Notes: generated by a model from the letters alone, not told the origin. A DNA stretch of 64,000 bases from Hyperoplus lanceolatus (GCA_026929865.2 CM049403.1:7221501-7285500), one strand, 5' to 3'. Shown: positions 47,049 through 59,336, counted from the first letter of the stretch. Made by a program: numbers and translations.

Positions 47049-49380
47049 ATTTTTATTGGCATGACTATTGAAGAAAAAACGTGTATTGCCAAAGCATTAC
47101 TTATATTACAAATAATAATAAATTATAACAATCCGAACAACTACTGTGTAGAAAGTGTTTCCTTTAAAGAGCGGGCGTGTGGCTTTAAGAGCTTGTTTTG
47201 CTTTAAACAAACCACCTGTTGCATTTGGAGAAAAAAAAATGGTTGCTAAGAGCAGTGAGAATGAGTCAACACAGTTAGCTTAAAGATGCTAAAACACTCC
47301 CCAGTGCTAAGGAAGAGCAGAGATGGGTGATCATTGCCAGTGGGTTTGACACTATGAGTGACTTGACCCCCTTATCAAAATCAAAAAGTCCTTTCAGTCA
47401 CTGTCATTGCTTAATAAAAAATAATAATGATCAGCGCAGCTTTAATGCTACAGCAGACAATTCTATTTTAGACTATTGTTGTATTTTTACAACTTAGCAA
47501 CAGTTTGGTGAAGGCCCTCGGCAGTTTCAGATGATGCCCCTCTGCACAAAGAAAGGTCCACGAAGAGGGAACCAGCTCAGTATCAACAGGAATTCCATTC
47601 ATATTGGATGATTCGATTCCAACCCCAAATTGAGATGTTGGTGGTGGATTAGCATGTAGCTTGTTTGACTAAAATGGACTGTTCTCTTGTTTTCACCCAA
47701 ACGTAACCACATACGTTACACTTATATCATTAACACTAACCACCAACCTAGAAAATACCTTATTAAATACCTTTATTTGTCCAATCCATGATATTTTATT
47801 ATCCTTAGTTATACTTACAGTTGCTATGCACAGATATTTTCGAAAAGAAAGAATTCTTTAATTTACAACAATGTTGTTGAGTAATCCAGGGTGTTTTACG
47901 GCATTCTCCAATACCTACATTTGGGATGGGATGAATTTGAGTGACCTGCACAGAGTGTTGAGCTTAACCCAATCCTTCCTACAATGCCAATATGGTAATA
48001 TGTGCTCTACTAGGCCTGTTGTTTTGCCATCTATTAATAGAGAGGAAAGCAGGCTTACCATAACAGACGGCTCCTCTCAGCACTTAGGAGAAACCAATTG
48101 TTTCATTCTGTTATATTCTCACCAATCAATGCGTCCACTTCAAAGCGATGGGAAAACGCTGGCATTCAAAGCAGATTGATCAGTCCTAATACAAGTCATT
48201 AACATACAAGTTGTTAACAAGTTGGGCCTCTGTACTGTATCTAGGAATCAAGCGAGTCATCGATAAAGCCAATTTAAGACTTTTAACGTCTTAAAAACCT
48301 CGAGTAGAAGCTCCCCTACTCCAGAACGGGATCAACCACTGTTAAAGCAGACGTTTTCTCTCGTTCTTCCCCTCTCAGTTTCTCTCTCTCTCTCTCTATC
48401 TGTGTCCTTTGTTCACTCACTCAACCCATAGCCACTTAGGTTGAGGCCTGTACTACGACCATGAGACCACTGGTATACTTTACTGATGATAAATTTATAA
48501 GGCAAACTGGGGCTAAAGTATTAAACAACCTTGTGAATAGGGGCAGGGGTTGGCTTTAAACCGAGGAGGCGTATCCTTTTCATCAACAAAAATATCCCTT
48601 CAGAAGGCAGTAAAAGCCTATGCTTAGAAAGTAAAAGGCCATTTTACACTTAGACAATATAGCCTGGATAGTCCACAACTGCCACCCCTCCCTCCCTTCT
48701 CTCCCTACTATCCCCAACCCCTGGCTACACCATCACCACCGACACAACTCACATCCCCAGCCCTTAAAGAAGCAAAATCAAGGCTCTGGAAAAAAAACAT
48801 ACAGTGTCTTTAATAATTCAAGCATTGGTGGGTTTGAATAGCCTATTTAGCGTAGAAATATACAGTCTCCTGATATAAGATCAGTCCCTGAGGGGGGCTC
48901 CCTCGACATCTTACTGCAGTGTGTGTACCCTTCCATAACTACAGTTTGGTGCTGCTGCTTGGGATGCAACTATATCTGCCTGATTATATTCAGTTAAAGA
49001 AAAAAATTGGATCGCATATGGGCTTGCACTGGCTGTTTTAAAAAATATACATATTTTAATGGGGATACATTAAAAAAGAAAAAGTGTTCCGAACTTGTGT
49101 AACACTCCCGCGAAATCCCATGCATCAAGTGCAAGGTTTTGCAGTAAAGCAATTATTGCAGTTGACTAGCATCTTTTACTGGGGTTGTAGACTAACACAG
49201 AATTGTAAATATTTAACACTCTTTGCACCCAAACGCACATTCATATTTCATCAGCTTTTTCTCGCAGTTTATTCTCAAAAGCAAAGTGTTGGACTGCATA
49301 ATTATTTCAGTTTAGCTTCTTTCTTTTTTTTTTTTCTTCTTCCCCCCGACCTATTACGTTCATAAATACAGGAATTTGAG
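47049..49380. other. Unassigned noncoding DNA
   Basis: No gene was recognised. A short (TC)n lies near 48380-48396. Frames around 47871-48179 and 49084-49365 show no domain. Confidence 0.4.
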
Positions 49381-49560
49381 TTATAGCTCCTCGGAGGGCT
49401 AATTTAAGAAAAGCATGCATTAATTAATACAACCCTAGATGGAAAGGGAAGAAATTCCCTAAGTAAGTAAGCTGTTGGCAGATATCAAGGATGATTTTGG
49501 CCTTCAAAGGAAATGGGGATGGATTTGAGAGGATGCGGCGGTTTAATCAATAATGTTGAC
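49381..49560. promoter_or_regulatory. Candidate conserved noncoding block
   Basis: Unique sequence with GGGCTAATTTAAG, GCATTAATTAATAC (about 49416-49429) and TTTAATCAATAATG (about 49542). No frame. Weak motif-based suggestion of an enhancer. Confidence 0.18.
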
Positions 49561-49725
49561 TCTGGAGGTTGGCAAGGTGCGTTCTTTAGCGCGATGCTCT
49601 CAGTATAGAAACGTTTCCATCAGTCAAAGAAAGAAGAAAAAACACAACCTGACTGACCAAGCTACAGGAATCTACTGCCAACTTCCCAATGCCCTCAGTT
49701 GTCGTTCCAAGTGTTTTATCATAGT

Positions 49726-50049
49726 TAAAGGTGGGAGTCAGCAATTCTGGAGAATGCTTGTTGTCAAAATCACTTTTTGGTCAAAATCAGTGAATATCTG
49801 CTCACGATCTTGCTGCCTGTCCATACTGTTTGTGTGCTGGGGGAAAAAATCCAGTGTTGTGTTAAACTGGTATGTAAACAAAAGGGGGGCTCAGTTAGCA
49901 ACATACCCGTTTACAGAGCCTAGGCTGTGTATCAACGCTGGATTTTTTTTTCAGTGCACACATAGTAGAAACAGGTAGCAGGATCGTGAGGAGATAGTCA
50001 TTGATTTTGACAACAATCGTTCTCCAGAATCACTGACTCCACTTTTTTA
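49726..50049. mobile_element. MITE (TTAAAGGTGGAGTCAGC family), copy 5, longest
   Basis: Begins TAAAGGTGGGAGTCAGC and ends GAATCACTGACTCCACTTTT, inverted partners of about 30 bp that continue as TTCTGGAGAATGC / GTTCTCCAGAATC. At 324 bp it is the most complete copy. It has TCAGTGAATATCTGCTCACG near the left and GGATCGTGAGGAGATAGTC near the right, so the inverted similarity reaches deep into the interior. An ACTTTTTGGTCAAAATC stretch is locally duplicated near the left end. Confidence 0.78.
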
Positions 50050-51570
50050 ATTTGTCGTTTTTATTGGTATTAGTCGGATAAACCTGTTGAAATATTAATC
50101 TGTGCCTTTTTTCTTTGTCTTCTCTTCCAACGACTTGAGCGAACCGCATAGTAACAGGGTGTGACTTTAAACCTTTTGTTGTATGCTTCCATTTGTGTGT
50201 ATGTCCATTCGCACATCCAACCTGTGTTATGAAATAAAGATCGAACTCTTAAATATTTCAGTGCATTCTAGGAGTAAAGTGGAAGTGTTTTTCTGACAGA
50301 CCTTGTCCCCCCCCCCCAACCCTCCACTATCCCCCCCACGCCCTCCCTACCATCCCTTACCCTCTCACTCTTCACAAATGCATTGTGTGTGCTGGCCAGG
50401 CCCAATCCATCACTCCACGTCTGGCGGGAGAAAAAGCACTTTCCCAGGGTGGGTGTTTTTATCTAGTTCTGCCTAGCGCTGCTGTTTTCAGTGGGCACCC
50501 GTGAGACCGTGCTGATGGACACTCTGGTCATCACTGGCAGGGAGCTCTGGGACCCCCCCCCACCCCTCCCCACCAACCCATCTCCACCTCAGCCCCTGTT
50601 CCACTCACCTCCTGTTTTTCCCAGCACCTTCCCTTTGTCCCAGCAGTGTTGTGCACTCCTTTTTGACAATGATGATTGCCGTACCTGCCCTGAATTCTCC
50701 CTTGCAAAGTGGCTTGGGCCCTTCAGAGACCAAGGAAAAGCTCCGTATTTCGAGTGCTGGGGCCTCTCATCGTGTTGGAAAGACATGAACAGTTGATTAT
50801 ACAAGAAAAAACAATATCGGCATGGAGGAGATCATGCCAGAAGACTGAGATTTTAGATTGTAATTGTGCAGACCCCGGTTCAACAGGGGGTCACCCCCAA
50901 CTGAATATCAATATAATTGCAATAACGAAAAATCAAAACAAACGGAAACAATTGTAATGCAACTGTGATGTAATGCGGCCTTTTAGGGTGACCATGTGAC
51001 TAGTTTGATATTATTACCATGGATCAGATGAAACTCTTAACACACTTGAAAATGTTCTAGCTCGCATGGTTTCAAAACATTAACGACATCGCCATCATCT
51101 GTGTAACTTCAATGTTATTTTGCGTTGCTGTTGCCGCCCACTGTAGCTAATGTAAGCCTGCTAACTGGTGCACCCCACCCTTTGATCTTGACTAATGCCT
51201 TCCCATGTCATTTTGTTCAGGAACCTGGGCCTGAAATTGTGATTCATTTGCTCAGAAATACACATTTGGTGATGGATTAGGTTTGCCATTCTGAAGGTGA
51301 TTCTCAATGGTATACAGCCAAGGAGACATATACAACAGTATTTGTTCACAGTGGTTCCATTCAGTCCCATTTTGCATCACAATCCAGGCAGAGGCGCAGG
51401 AAAAAAAACTGAGGGCTCTCTCGCGCGTCATGTAGTATGTGCTCACAACAATTATGTAGAAATAAACGTATTCAAATTGAAGTCTGCTCCAGTTTTTTTT
51501 AACTTCGACAAACTGAGATTTGATTTCCAAAACGCTTGCTCGTCTTCTTCTACACAAAGAAGCCGACGGG
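50050..51570. other. Unassigned noncoding DNA with C-rich patches
   Basis: C-rich runs lie at 50309-50355 and 50551-50590. No gene was recognised. Confidence 0.4.

Positions 51571-51571
<1 letters not shown>

Positions 51572-51608
<37 letters not shown>
51572..51608. repeat. (GA)n microsatellite
   Basis: About 18 GA units. Its minus strand creates the SLSL stretch in the reverse-strand frame at 51252-51755. Confidence 0.95.
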
Positions 51609-51611
<3 letters not shown>

Positions 51612-51795
51612 GCAGTGCAATCGCTGGAGAGAAAGTGGGCTGGAAGGCAAATCTAGGTGATGCGTATGTTCTTGGGAGTGCCCCTGGGTCTTCCATGGGT
51701 AGGTACTAGTAGGATCTGACAAAAGAGATCTGTAACAACCAAAAAAATCCCCCACTCTTTCTCGAGCATGGGATATTAAGCCCAGATAAAGATTA

Positions 51796-51940
51796 TCTCT
51801 CTCTCTCTCTCTCTCTTAAACATACTGTCTTCTTCTCTTTTCTTTTTTATTCCCCTCCCTTTTTGCAGTGGCAGAAGAAATTACCCATTGTACCATTAGA
51901 TAAACCCAAACAGCCCTCTCTCTCTCTCTCTCTCTCTCTC
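51796..51940. repeat. Two (TC)n tracts
   Basis: TC runs at 51796-51816 and 51916-51940, separated by 100 bp of T-rich sequence. Confidence 0.92.
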
Positions 51941-51999
51941 CGTATAAGACCTCCGGTTCCTGGTTGAAGTCCCAGCTTGCTTGGCGTCGCTCCCCCGGG

Positions 52000-52500
52000 A
52001 TGTTTGTTCAAAAGGAAAATACTCAGCGGTGCCTCCGGGGGATGTTTAACTCATTGCAATGGCTAAGTATTTAGAGAAAAACCTCAACAAGTTTGAGGCT
52101 GTCAAAAAGCTAGAAATCCCCAACTGTCAGGCAGAATTATGTCTGGGAGGCGTCTGATGTGAGGTAATGACCAATTGCATCATTTTTTTTTTCTACACAA
52201 ACCCCACCATCGATGAGAACTAGGGCAGCGACGGGCGATCGCTTGATAGCGCCCAAGTGTTTCGTTTGAATTTAAAAGAGGTGCTGCTAAGTGCAATAAA
52301 TGATGCTGATTAACTAAGATTATAAACTGCGGCGGGGAATGTGATTTGTGTTTTGATACGGAGCATAAATTTGAGGCAGAGCAAACAGTTTTTTTTTGTG
52401 TGTGTGTTTTTTTTTGGAGTGGCTGATGAATAATTGAGAGTCAGCAGAGGGTACATCAATAAAGTGGTAATGAAGCATATTTGTGTGAAATGTTTCTAAT
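52000..52500. promoter_or_regulatory. Candidate conserved noncoding block
   Basis: Unique, balanced-composition sequence without a long frame, bracketed by repeat-rich DNA. Words of interest are CATTGCAATGG near 52053, GACCAATTGCATC near 52168 and TGAATAATTGAGAG near 52427. T runs occur near 52180 and 52389-52415. Only motif and composition arguments support this. Confidence 0.2.
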
Positions 52501-53070
52501 TCGAAAAACTCTGTCCCTCTTGGAGCAGCAGTAGCCTATATATCTGGTGTTAGGGTGAAGCTTGCTGTATGTTGATGTGGTCCTTTAAATGCCACCTTTT
52601 TCCATTGTAAATGTCCACAAATAATTCCAAACAAAAGAATAATAAATAAATTAAATTATAACAATCTTAATATTACTACATTGTCACAACTGTAACGTGT
52701 CTTCAATTAATTGTGAATTATTATATTATTATAATTGTTGTAGTTCAAATTGGCACCTGATTTTTAATGTCATGTAGTCATGGCATGCACCTTCACCTAA
52801 ATTATTGAAAATCATGTTTCGATTATGTCTTATCTCTGCTGTCTAGGGGGTCTAAAAAATGTGTGTTTAAAAAACACACTCAACACTAAATAGAAAAAGC
52901 AGCTTCTCTGGTCTGATGTTCCCACAGTATTCCTTTCAAAATTGAGGCTTTGGTGCCCTCTATCTTTGAGTCAAGGTGGCAAAAACAAAATAACAAATGT
53001 AAAGTGCTCAACCCATTCAAGGTAATGTCATACATTCGGAGTCATTTGTAATTCGATTTAGTCATTGCAT
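52501..53070. other. Unassigned AT-rich DNA
   Basis: No gene. A short palindrome GTGTGTTTAAAAAACACAC sits at about 52861-52879. Confidence 0.45.
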
Positions 53071-53072
53071 AG

Positions 53073-53200
<128 letters not shown>

Positions 53201-54790
53201 TCATTCTTACATCCAGCAGCAGCAAATATACTGTAGGGTACATATTAACAAAAACACACTCACACACTCCCACCGTGCAAAAAGATAAATAAGTGAAAAT
53301 TCTGCTTACTACCTGGTTGGTTCACTTAGGCCTACACACTTTTTTTTTGTTTTGTAGATGTTTTATGGGGCATTTTATGGATAATGTAAAACTGGAGTAT
53401 GGACAGGAAATGTGGGGAGAGAGAGGGGGGTGGATGACTTGCGATAAAGGTCAACCACTGGAATGGATCCTTTGCGAACATGTGGGATCATGCACTGTGT
53501 AACCACTGTGTTACCAAGGCGCTCCATGCTGAATATTTCAGGGTTGAAACATTATCTTAACAGCGACGCATCACTTTGATTCTTTATTTATAACAGTGTC
53601 TACAGCAGGCGACTCTGTGTGGAATTAAACTGTTCCATTGTTTCTGCCTCTTTTTTTTCTCACAAGGTTGTGGCCGTGTTGTGTCCACCCTGAGAATACC
53701 GTTGACCTTCTTGCAGTAGGCAGCATACCTGCTTTTAAAGGAGTCCATTTTCAAGGCTGCTCTCGCTCAAATCAAAACTCCATTATAGATTTTACCTCCA
53801 GGGGAACCCAGGGCTCACAAGGTCCTTGGCAATTTTTACCTGAGGAAGAAGCTAAAAGGATTGGAATCTCTGAGGAAGGGCTGAAGAGAGAGAGAGATAG
53901 AGAGAGAGAGGGAGAAGGAGGGTGTGAGGACAAGATAGAGGGTGGGATACAGCACCTCAGGACCCCTCACACCCTGATCCTTTCTCTACCAAGCAGGGAG
54001 CAAAGAACAGCAAAACATGGAGGTTCACATGTGTTCGAGTGGCACTAAACACTAAACAGCAGGGCCTGTAGAAGTGGTGGAGGAGGAGGCAAAGAAACCT
54101 TGAAAACAAAAACAAAAATGGGGCTGTAAAAGAAGAGCTGAGAGATTTGTTTTGGAGCGACTGCCAGAAGAGCAATAGCTTCAGCTTCCAGTGGAATTTA
54201 ACTCAGTATGTTAAAGCAAGAACTGCACTACTACTAGTACACATTTGAGGTACTTCTGCTTTACTTGAGTATTATCTTTTTATGTTACCTTATACTTTTA
54301 ATTTCTAGGTACTTGACAATTAAAATTTGAAACAAATTTAACATCACCAAAGTTCATGCGAGTACAGCTGAAAAAAATAATAATCAGAAAATGAGTTGGC
54401 TATTGATTTTTTTTTTTTATAATAGTTTAAGTAATTTTTTATTGCAAATGTGAACAAGATTTCATGGTTCGAGCTTCTCACGTGTGAAGATTTGCTGTTT
54501 TTCATTTTAATATAATGTATATATATTTTATTTTTTAAAAACCAAACAATACATTCATCAATACCAAAATAATTAGATTAATATATATTGAAAATATTCA
54601 TTAGTTTCAGTCCTGAACAAAACCCACATCCTCCAGCTACAATTTCTGCTTCAACATTAATGGCGAGTAATAATAATGTCAGAATATGAAATATTCGGCC
54701 CTACGAGTTTTTATATTGTGGGCGTCCTGTGGAAATGCACCTGTTGGAAGACCAAGAAGAAGCACTACAGAATAAATAACAGAATACATC
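53201..54790. other. Unassigned noncoding DNA
   Basis: A short GA-rich run lies near 53885-53915 and a very AT-rich stretch at 54290-54620. The 136-codon frame at 53638-54048 crosses the GA run and has no domain, so I do not call it. Confidence 0.4.
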
Positions 54791-55161
54791 TACAGTAGAG
54801 GAAATAAGTATGTGATCCCTCACCGATTTTGTAAGTTTGCCCACTTACAAAGAAATGAGCGGTTTATAATTTTAAAGCTAGGTTTATTTTAACAGTGATA
54901 GACAGAATATCAGAAAGAAAATCCAGAAAATCACATTAAAAAAAATATATAAATTATTTTGCATTTTATTGAGTGAAATAAGTATTTGATCCCCTACCAA
55001 CCATAAAGAATTCTGGCTCCCACAGATTAGTCCTTGTTTTTTTTTAAAAGTACTCCTAATCTCAACTAGTTTCCTGTATAAAACACACCTGTCTCAACTT
55101 GTTACCTGTATAAAAGACACCTGTCTACAGAGTCAATAAATCAAACTCCAACATCTCCATC

Positions 55162-56152
55162 ATGGGCAAGACCAAAGAGCTGTCTAAGGACATCAGGGAC
55201 AAGATTGTAGACAAGGCCGGAATAGAATATAAGACCATTGGCGAGAAGCTGGGTGAGAAGGAGACAACTGTTGGTGCGATCATTCAAAAATGAAAGAAAC
55301 ACATCTCCCTCAGTCTGGGGCTCCATACAAGATCTCACCTCGTGGGGTATCAATGATCATGAGAAAGGTGAGGGATCAGCCCAGATCTACACAGGAGGAG
55401 CTTGTTTATGATCCCAAGGCAGCTGGGACCACAGTCATCAAGAAACCATTGGTAACACACTATGCCGTAATGGATTGAAATCCTGTAGTGCCCGTAAGGT
55501 CCCCCTGCTCAAGAAGGCACATGTACAGGCCTGTCTGAAGTTTGCCAATGAGCACCTGAACGACTCAGAGAATGCTTGGGAGAAGGTGATGTGGTCAGAT
55601 TAGAACAAAATCAAGTTCTTTGGTATCATAGTGACTCGCCATGCTTGGAGGAAGATGAATTCTGACTATGACCCCAAGAACACCATCCCCACAGTCAAAC
55701 AGGGAGGTTGAAGGATTATGCATTGGGGGTGTTTCTCTTCTAAGGGGACAGGTGGACTTCACTGCATCAAAGGAAATATGGATGGGACCATGTACCATGA
55801 AATACTGGGTGACAACCTCTTTCTCTCAGCCAGGTCCATAAAAATGGGTCATGGATGGGTCTTCCAGCACGTCAATGACCCTAAAAATACAGCAAAGGCA
55901 ACAAAGGAGTGGCTCAAGAAGAAGCACATTAGGGTCATGGAGTGGCCTAGCCAGTCTCCGGACCTTAATCAAATAGATCTGTGGAGGGAACTGAAGCTCA
56001 AGCGACAGCCTCAAAACCTTAAAGATTAGGAGAGGATCTACAATGAGGAGTGGTCCAAAAATCCTCCTGAGATGTGTGCAAACCTGGTCATCAACTACAA
56101 GACACGTCTGACCTCTGTACTTGCCAACAAGGGTTTCTCCACCAAGTACTAA
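55162..56152 (+). pseudogene. Tc1 transposase, decayed
   Basis: ATG at 55162 ([20 protein letters not shown]) is the usual Tc1 start, and the end (FSTKY, stop at 56150-56152) matches the usual C-terminus. About 330 codons are represented, but in several frames. The first frame stops at TGA 55291-55293, and further shifts lie between 55293 and 55718. The first catalytic Asp survives (GAT 55598-55600) but is followed by a stop at 55601-55603. At the second catalytic position the motif reads QHVND, with Val (55871-55873) where family members have Asp. The third reads [11 protein letters not shown], with Asp (55976-55978) in place of Glu and one residue missing. The enzyme is dead. Confidence 0.88.
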
Positions 56153-56351
56153 GCAATGTTTTGATAGGGGATCAAATACTTATTTCACTCAATGAAATGC
56201 AAAATAATTTATATTTTTTTTTATGTGATTTTCTGGATTTTCTTTTTGATATTCTGTCTATCACTGTTAAGATAAACCTAGCATTAAAATGATAGACCGT
56301 TCATTTCATTGTAAGTGGGCAAAGTTACAAAATCAGTGAGGGATCAAATAC

Positions 56352-57412
56352 CAAAACCAATTCGGCTTCAAATCTAAATTAGGAACTGATGTTTGTATCT
56401 ATGGCCTGAAGGAGACTGCACAGATGTATTTAGGAAAAAACTCCTCAATACTAATTGGCTTTCTTGATGCATCCAAAGCATTTGACAGAGTGAACCATTT
56501 TAAACTTTTTAATAAGTTGAGTCAAAGAGGTGCCCCGGGAACTATTGTACGACTTCTGGTATATTGGTACTCCAATCAAAGGATGCAGGTGCAGTGGGGA
56601 AATGCAACCTCAGCCTCTTTTGGAGTGCGACAGGGTGGGCTTTTGTCACCTGCTCTGTTTAATCTCTATATGGATGAGTTGCCTGTTCAACTGAACATGA
56701 GGAAAACTGGGTGTGTTGTTGGCAAAATGCTGATTAATCATTTTATGTATGCTGATGATTTAGCTATATTGTCTCCCAGCAGTGCTGGATTTCAACAACT
56801 GCTAAATGTATGCTCTGAATATGGTTTACAATACGATGTAAATTTCAACCCAAAAAAGAGTGCTGTTTTAATATGTCGTACTACAGAGGATAAACATTTG
56901 TGCTTTCCTGATTTTTATTTGTCTGGTAGAAGTTAAATGCAAGTTGTAAAACCAAATATCTGGGGCATTTTATCACAGATCAGCTGAGGGATGATGATGA
57001 TATTTATCGCCAGCGTCGCATGCTTTATGCCCAAGCAAATACTCTGGCTAGAAAATTTCATATGTGCTCTGATGTTGTTAAAATCAAACTGTTTAAAACC
57101 TATTGTACTCCCTTGTATACCGCTTCATTGTGGTGTAAGTACAAGAGAGCAAGTTAACAGAAACTTCGAGTGGCTTATAACGATGCCATGAGGATCCTGT
57201 TGAAAAAGCCCAGATCTACTAGTGCCAGTCAATTGTTCTGCAGTATTAATGTTTACACCTTTGAAGCTCTCTTGAGACACATAATGTACAGATTTATTCT
57301 CCGCCTAAACGATTGCAAGAACAGTCTTGTGCAGATGCTGGTGAATCCTGCATGTAGTTGTGTGCGATACCAGTCTTCCTTATGGAAGCTCTGGTACAAA
57401 TCTCTGTTGTGA
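56352..57412 (+). pseudogene. LINE reverse transcriptase, C-terminal part
   Basis: This domain copied element RNA into DNA at the target site. The frame is open from 56352 to a stop at 56934-56936. It contains QFGF, the first catalytic Asp motif FLDASKAFDRVNH (Asp at 56466-56468), RQGGLLSPALFNLYMDEL, and the catalytic box YADD at 56748-56759. Coding sequence then continues in another frame, KTKYLGHFITDQLRDDDDIYRQRRMLYAQAN, with one internal TAA at 57155-57157. It goes on through RVAYNDAMRILLKKPRSTSASQLF and ends WYKSLL at 57410-57412. So one frameshift near 56925 and one nonsense change separate it from an intact C-terminal half. The N-terminal endonuclease and ORF1 are absent. Confidence 0.88.
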
Positions 57413-57515
57413 TGTCTCTTTTTTTATATATATTCTTGTGTTTATGTCTTTATTTATTGTGTGTGTTGTATATGGACCATGAGTCTGCCAATAAAGATGA
57501 TGATGATGATGATGA
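56352..57515 (+). mobile_element. 5'-truncated non-LTR retrotransposon (Rex1/CR1/L2-like)
   Basis: Begins abruptly inside the reverse transcriptase domain (QNQFGFKSKLGTD), as expected for a 5'-truncated LINE. It carries the rest of the RT and C-terminal region, a short 3' untranslated part and a tail of AAGATGATGATGATGATGATG instead of poly(A). Short tandem 3' tails without poly(A) are characteristic of the CR1/L2/Rex1 group. Insertion is in the right terminal repeat of a Tc1, with no clear target duplication beyond perhaps AC. Confidence 0.85.
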
Positions 57516-57839
57516 CTTATTTACTCCACTGTACACCTCATCACTTGATATTGTGGAAAGACTTGAGGCAGTGGTGGATGATGCCATCTTTAGTAACTAG
57601 CTTTTTGTCCTAGAAGGTCACCGATACTACACACTGCACTTTCTCCCACCACCACTGCTTCCAATACATTTAACATATATGAAAGAACAACACAGCTCTC
57701 TCTCCTCACACCATCCTTAACTATTTGCGGTAACAAGACAGATGGAGGCCAAAGATGCAGACGGATCACATCAGGACATCTGTCACTTTGTGGCAACAGC
57801 CTTCTTAATAAGTGACAAGGCTTCCTCACCCTGTGGGCA

Positions 57840-58090
57840 CAGAATAAAGGGGGGGGGGGTGTAGGGGGGTAGCCGTCAAAGTCATGCGGTGCCCCTTTTT
57901 TTAAACAACTTGTCCCAATTACAGCCAATCACATGCGATCTGTGCCCTTGATTACCATCCTGGGCAGCAGACATCAAAGCTGCCTTCCATGGGCGCTGAC
58001 ACCAGGCTGTGTGCAGTAATTAGTGGACTAGTATGCAGAGAGAGAGATAGAGAGAGAGAGAGATAAACAGACAGAGAGAGAGAGCGAGAG
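57840..58090. repeat. G run and (GA)n-rich stretch
   Basis: A G-rich run near 57848-57870 and interrupted GA repeats at about 58037-58090, with a unique part between (57900-58035). Confidence 0.8.
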
Positions 58091-58169
58091 ATTTCATCAG
58101 CAAATGTTTTCAAAATAGCGAATGTCTTCATTTGCGAGGGGTGGGGGGTGGGAAGGGGGTTGTTCACGT

Positions 58170-58330
58170 CGTCGGGAGAGAATGATGCCCTACAGAAATA
58201 ATTAAAAGATAATTACAGCTCATCAGCTGTGCGAGTGCTCACAAAGTGCTGTCGCTGAAGATCTGCCGCCTGTCCTCGGGGCGTCAGCCAGAGAAGTAGC
58301 AGGCCACGAACGGATCCAAAAAAACTCCCA
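58170..58330. promoter_or_regulatory. Candidate conserved noncoding block with TAATTA and CAGCTG
   Basis: TAATTA at 58210-58215, E-box CAGCTG at 58224-58229 and AATAATTAAAAG near 58196 are followed by about 100 bp of unique GC-balanced DNA. No frame. Motif-based inference only. Confidence 0.25.
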
Positions 58331-59090
58331 GCACAGACAGACTATAGCCTATAGCAGCCGCTTGCACTGAATAAATGCTTATGTCTTGTTACCACCAGAG
58401 ATATACCAGGAAGAAAATATTAGGGCCAAATTCAGATGGATTTTGTCTTGCTGTTACATTGCCTAGCTTTGTGAGCGCTTATTAGCCTCCATAAACACCA
58501 GTATTTGTTCAAACATATGTTGTCGGCCAAGGACAAACCAGGCGGCGGGGCAGCACTCATCAAACCAGAAAAAAAGGCCCACAATGCACAGCAGCAGGTC
58601 GTTAAAGCAATAACTTGTCTGCTTCGGCTGACGTGTCAAACCGTATATGTGCTCTTTAAAAAAAACACAGATGCAGCACAGATTGAGAAGGCCAGTCAAC
58701 CTTCTCAAATTGACATCAAGTTAGTCATGTCCCCCATGGTTGCGATATATATTCATAGGTTGATGGCCATTGGTTTCTATAATGATCACCTTATACAGAT
58801 TTTGTCTGGCAGTGTCAGTCCTGTAAGGGGAAAGTGTGTGTGACGAGTGGCTAAGGCTATTGCTTGATCCCAAAGGAAGTAATGAAGACTGACCGTAGGC
58901 GCTCTGTTTCCTACAGTGCATTCCACCTGATGACACACTTCTAACAAGGCCCAGTGTCAGGCCGGCTCACAGTCACACAGCCTCTGTCTACACTGCCCAG
59001 TCCACGGTTACTCCTCTCAGCTCCTTACACGCTCCATATGTATTTCAGTGTTTGTTTACATTGTACATGCTATAGAGGCAGAACATAAAG
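58331..59090. other. Unassigned noncoding DNA
   Basis: No gene was recognised. The frame at 58505-58843 overlaps reverse-strand frames and lacks features. Confidence 0.45.
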
Positions 59091-59248
59091 AACATTAGTG
59101 CTGTCAAACGATTAAAATATTTAATCGCATTAATGTCATATTTAACTCGCGATTAATCACATTTTTATTTATTCTAGCCTGAATGTCCCTTGACTTCTTT
59201 TTGTCCCATTATTTTTTCTCATTGTAATGCTCTTATCACACCCATTCT

Positions 59249-59336
59249 AATTATGATATTTAAGAAGAAATACACTGAATTACAATGATGTCTACACCAT
59301 TGTAATTCAGTGTATTTCTTCTAAAATATCATAATT
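59249..59336. repeat. Near-perfect 39-bp hairpin
   Basis: 59249-59287 and 59298-59336 are reverse complements over 39 bp with a single mismatch and a 10-bp loop (ATGTCTACAC). The arms contain AAGAAATACACTGAATTACA. Confidence 0.9.

Larger units (their letters stand above)
54793..57531 (+). mobile_element. Tc1/mariner element interrupted by a LINE
   Basis: The left terminal repeat starts CAGTAGAGGAAATAAGTA at 54793 after TA (54791-54792) and runs about 200 bp to GAAATAAGTATTTGATCCCC at about 55000. The right terminal repeat starts GGGATCAAATACTTATTTC at about 56168 and reaches 56351 (GAGGGATCAAATAC). It then stops, and its missing tip TTATTTACTCCACTG appears at 57517-57531, followed by TA. The 1165 bp between (56352-57516) are a LINE insertion. 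Without it the Tc1 would be about 1.57 kb, with long terminal repeats that each carry two copies of the GTATTTGATCCC motif. Confidence 0.9.

Noticed and set aside
53638..54048. 136-codon plus-strand frame
   Set aside because: Crosses a GA-rich run (RERDREREGEGG), has no domain, and its C-terminal part overlaps an equally open reverse frame.
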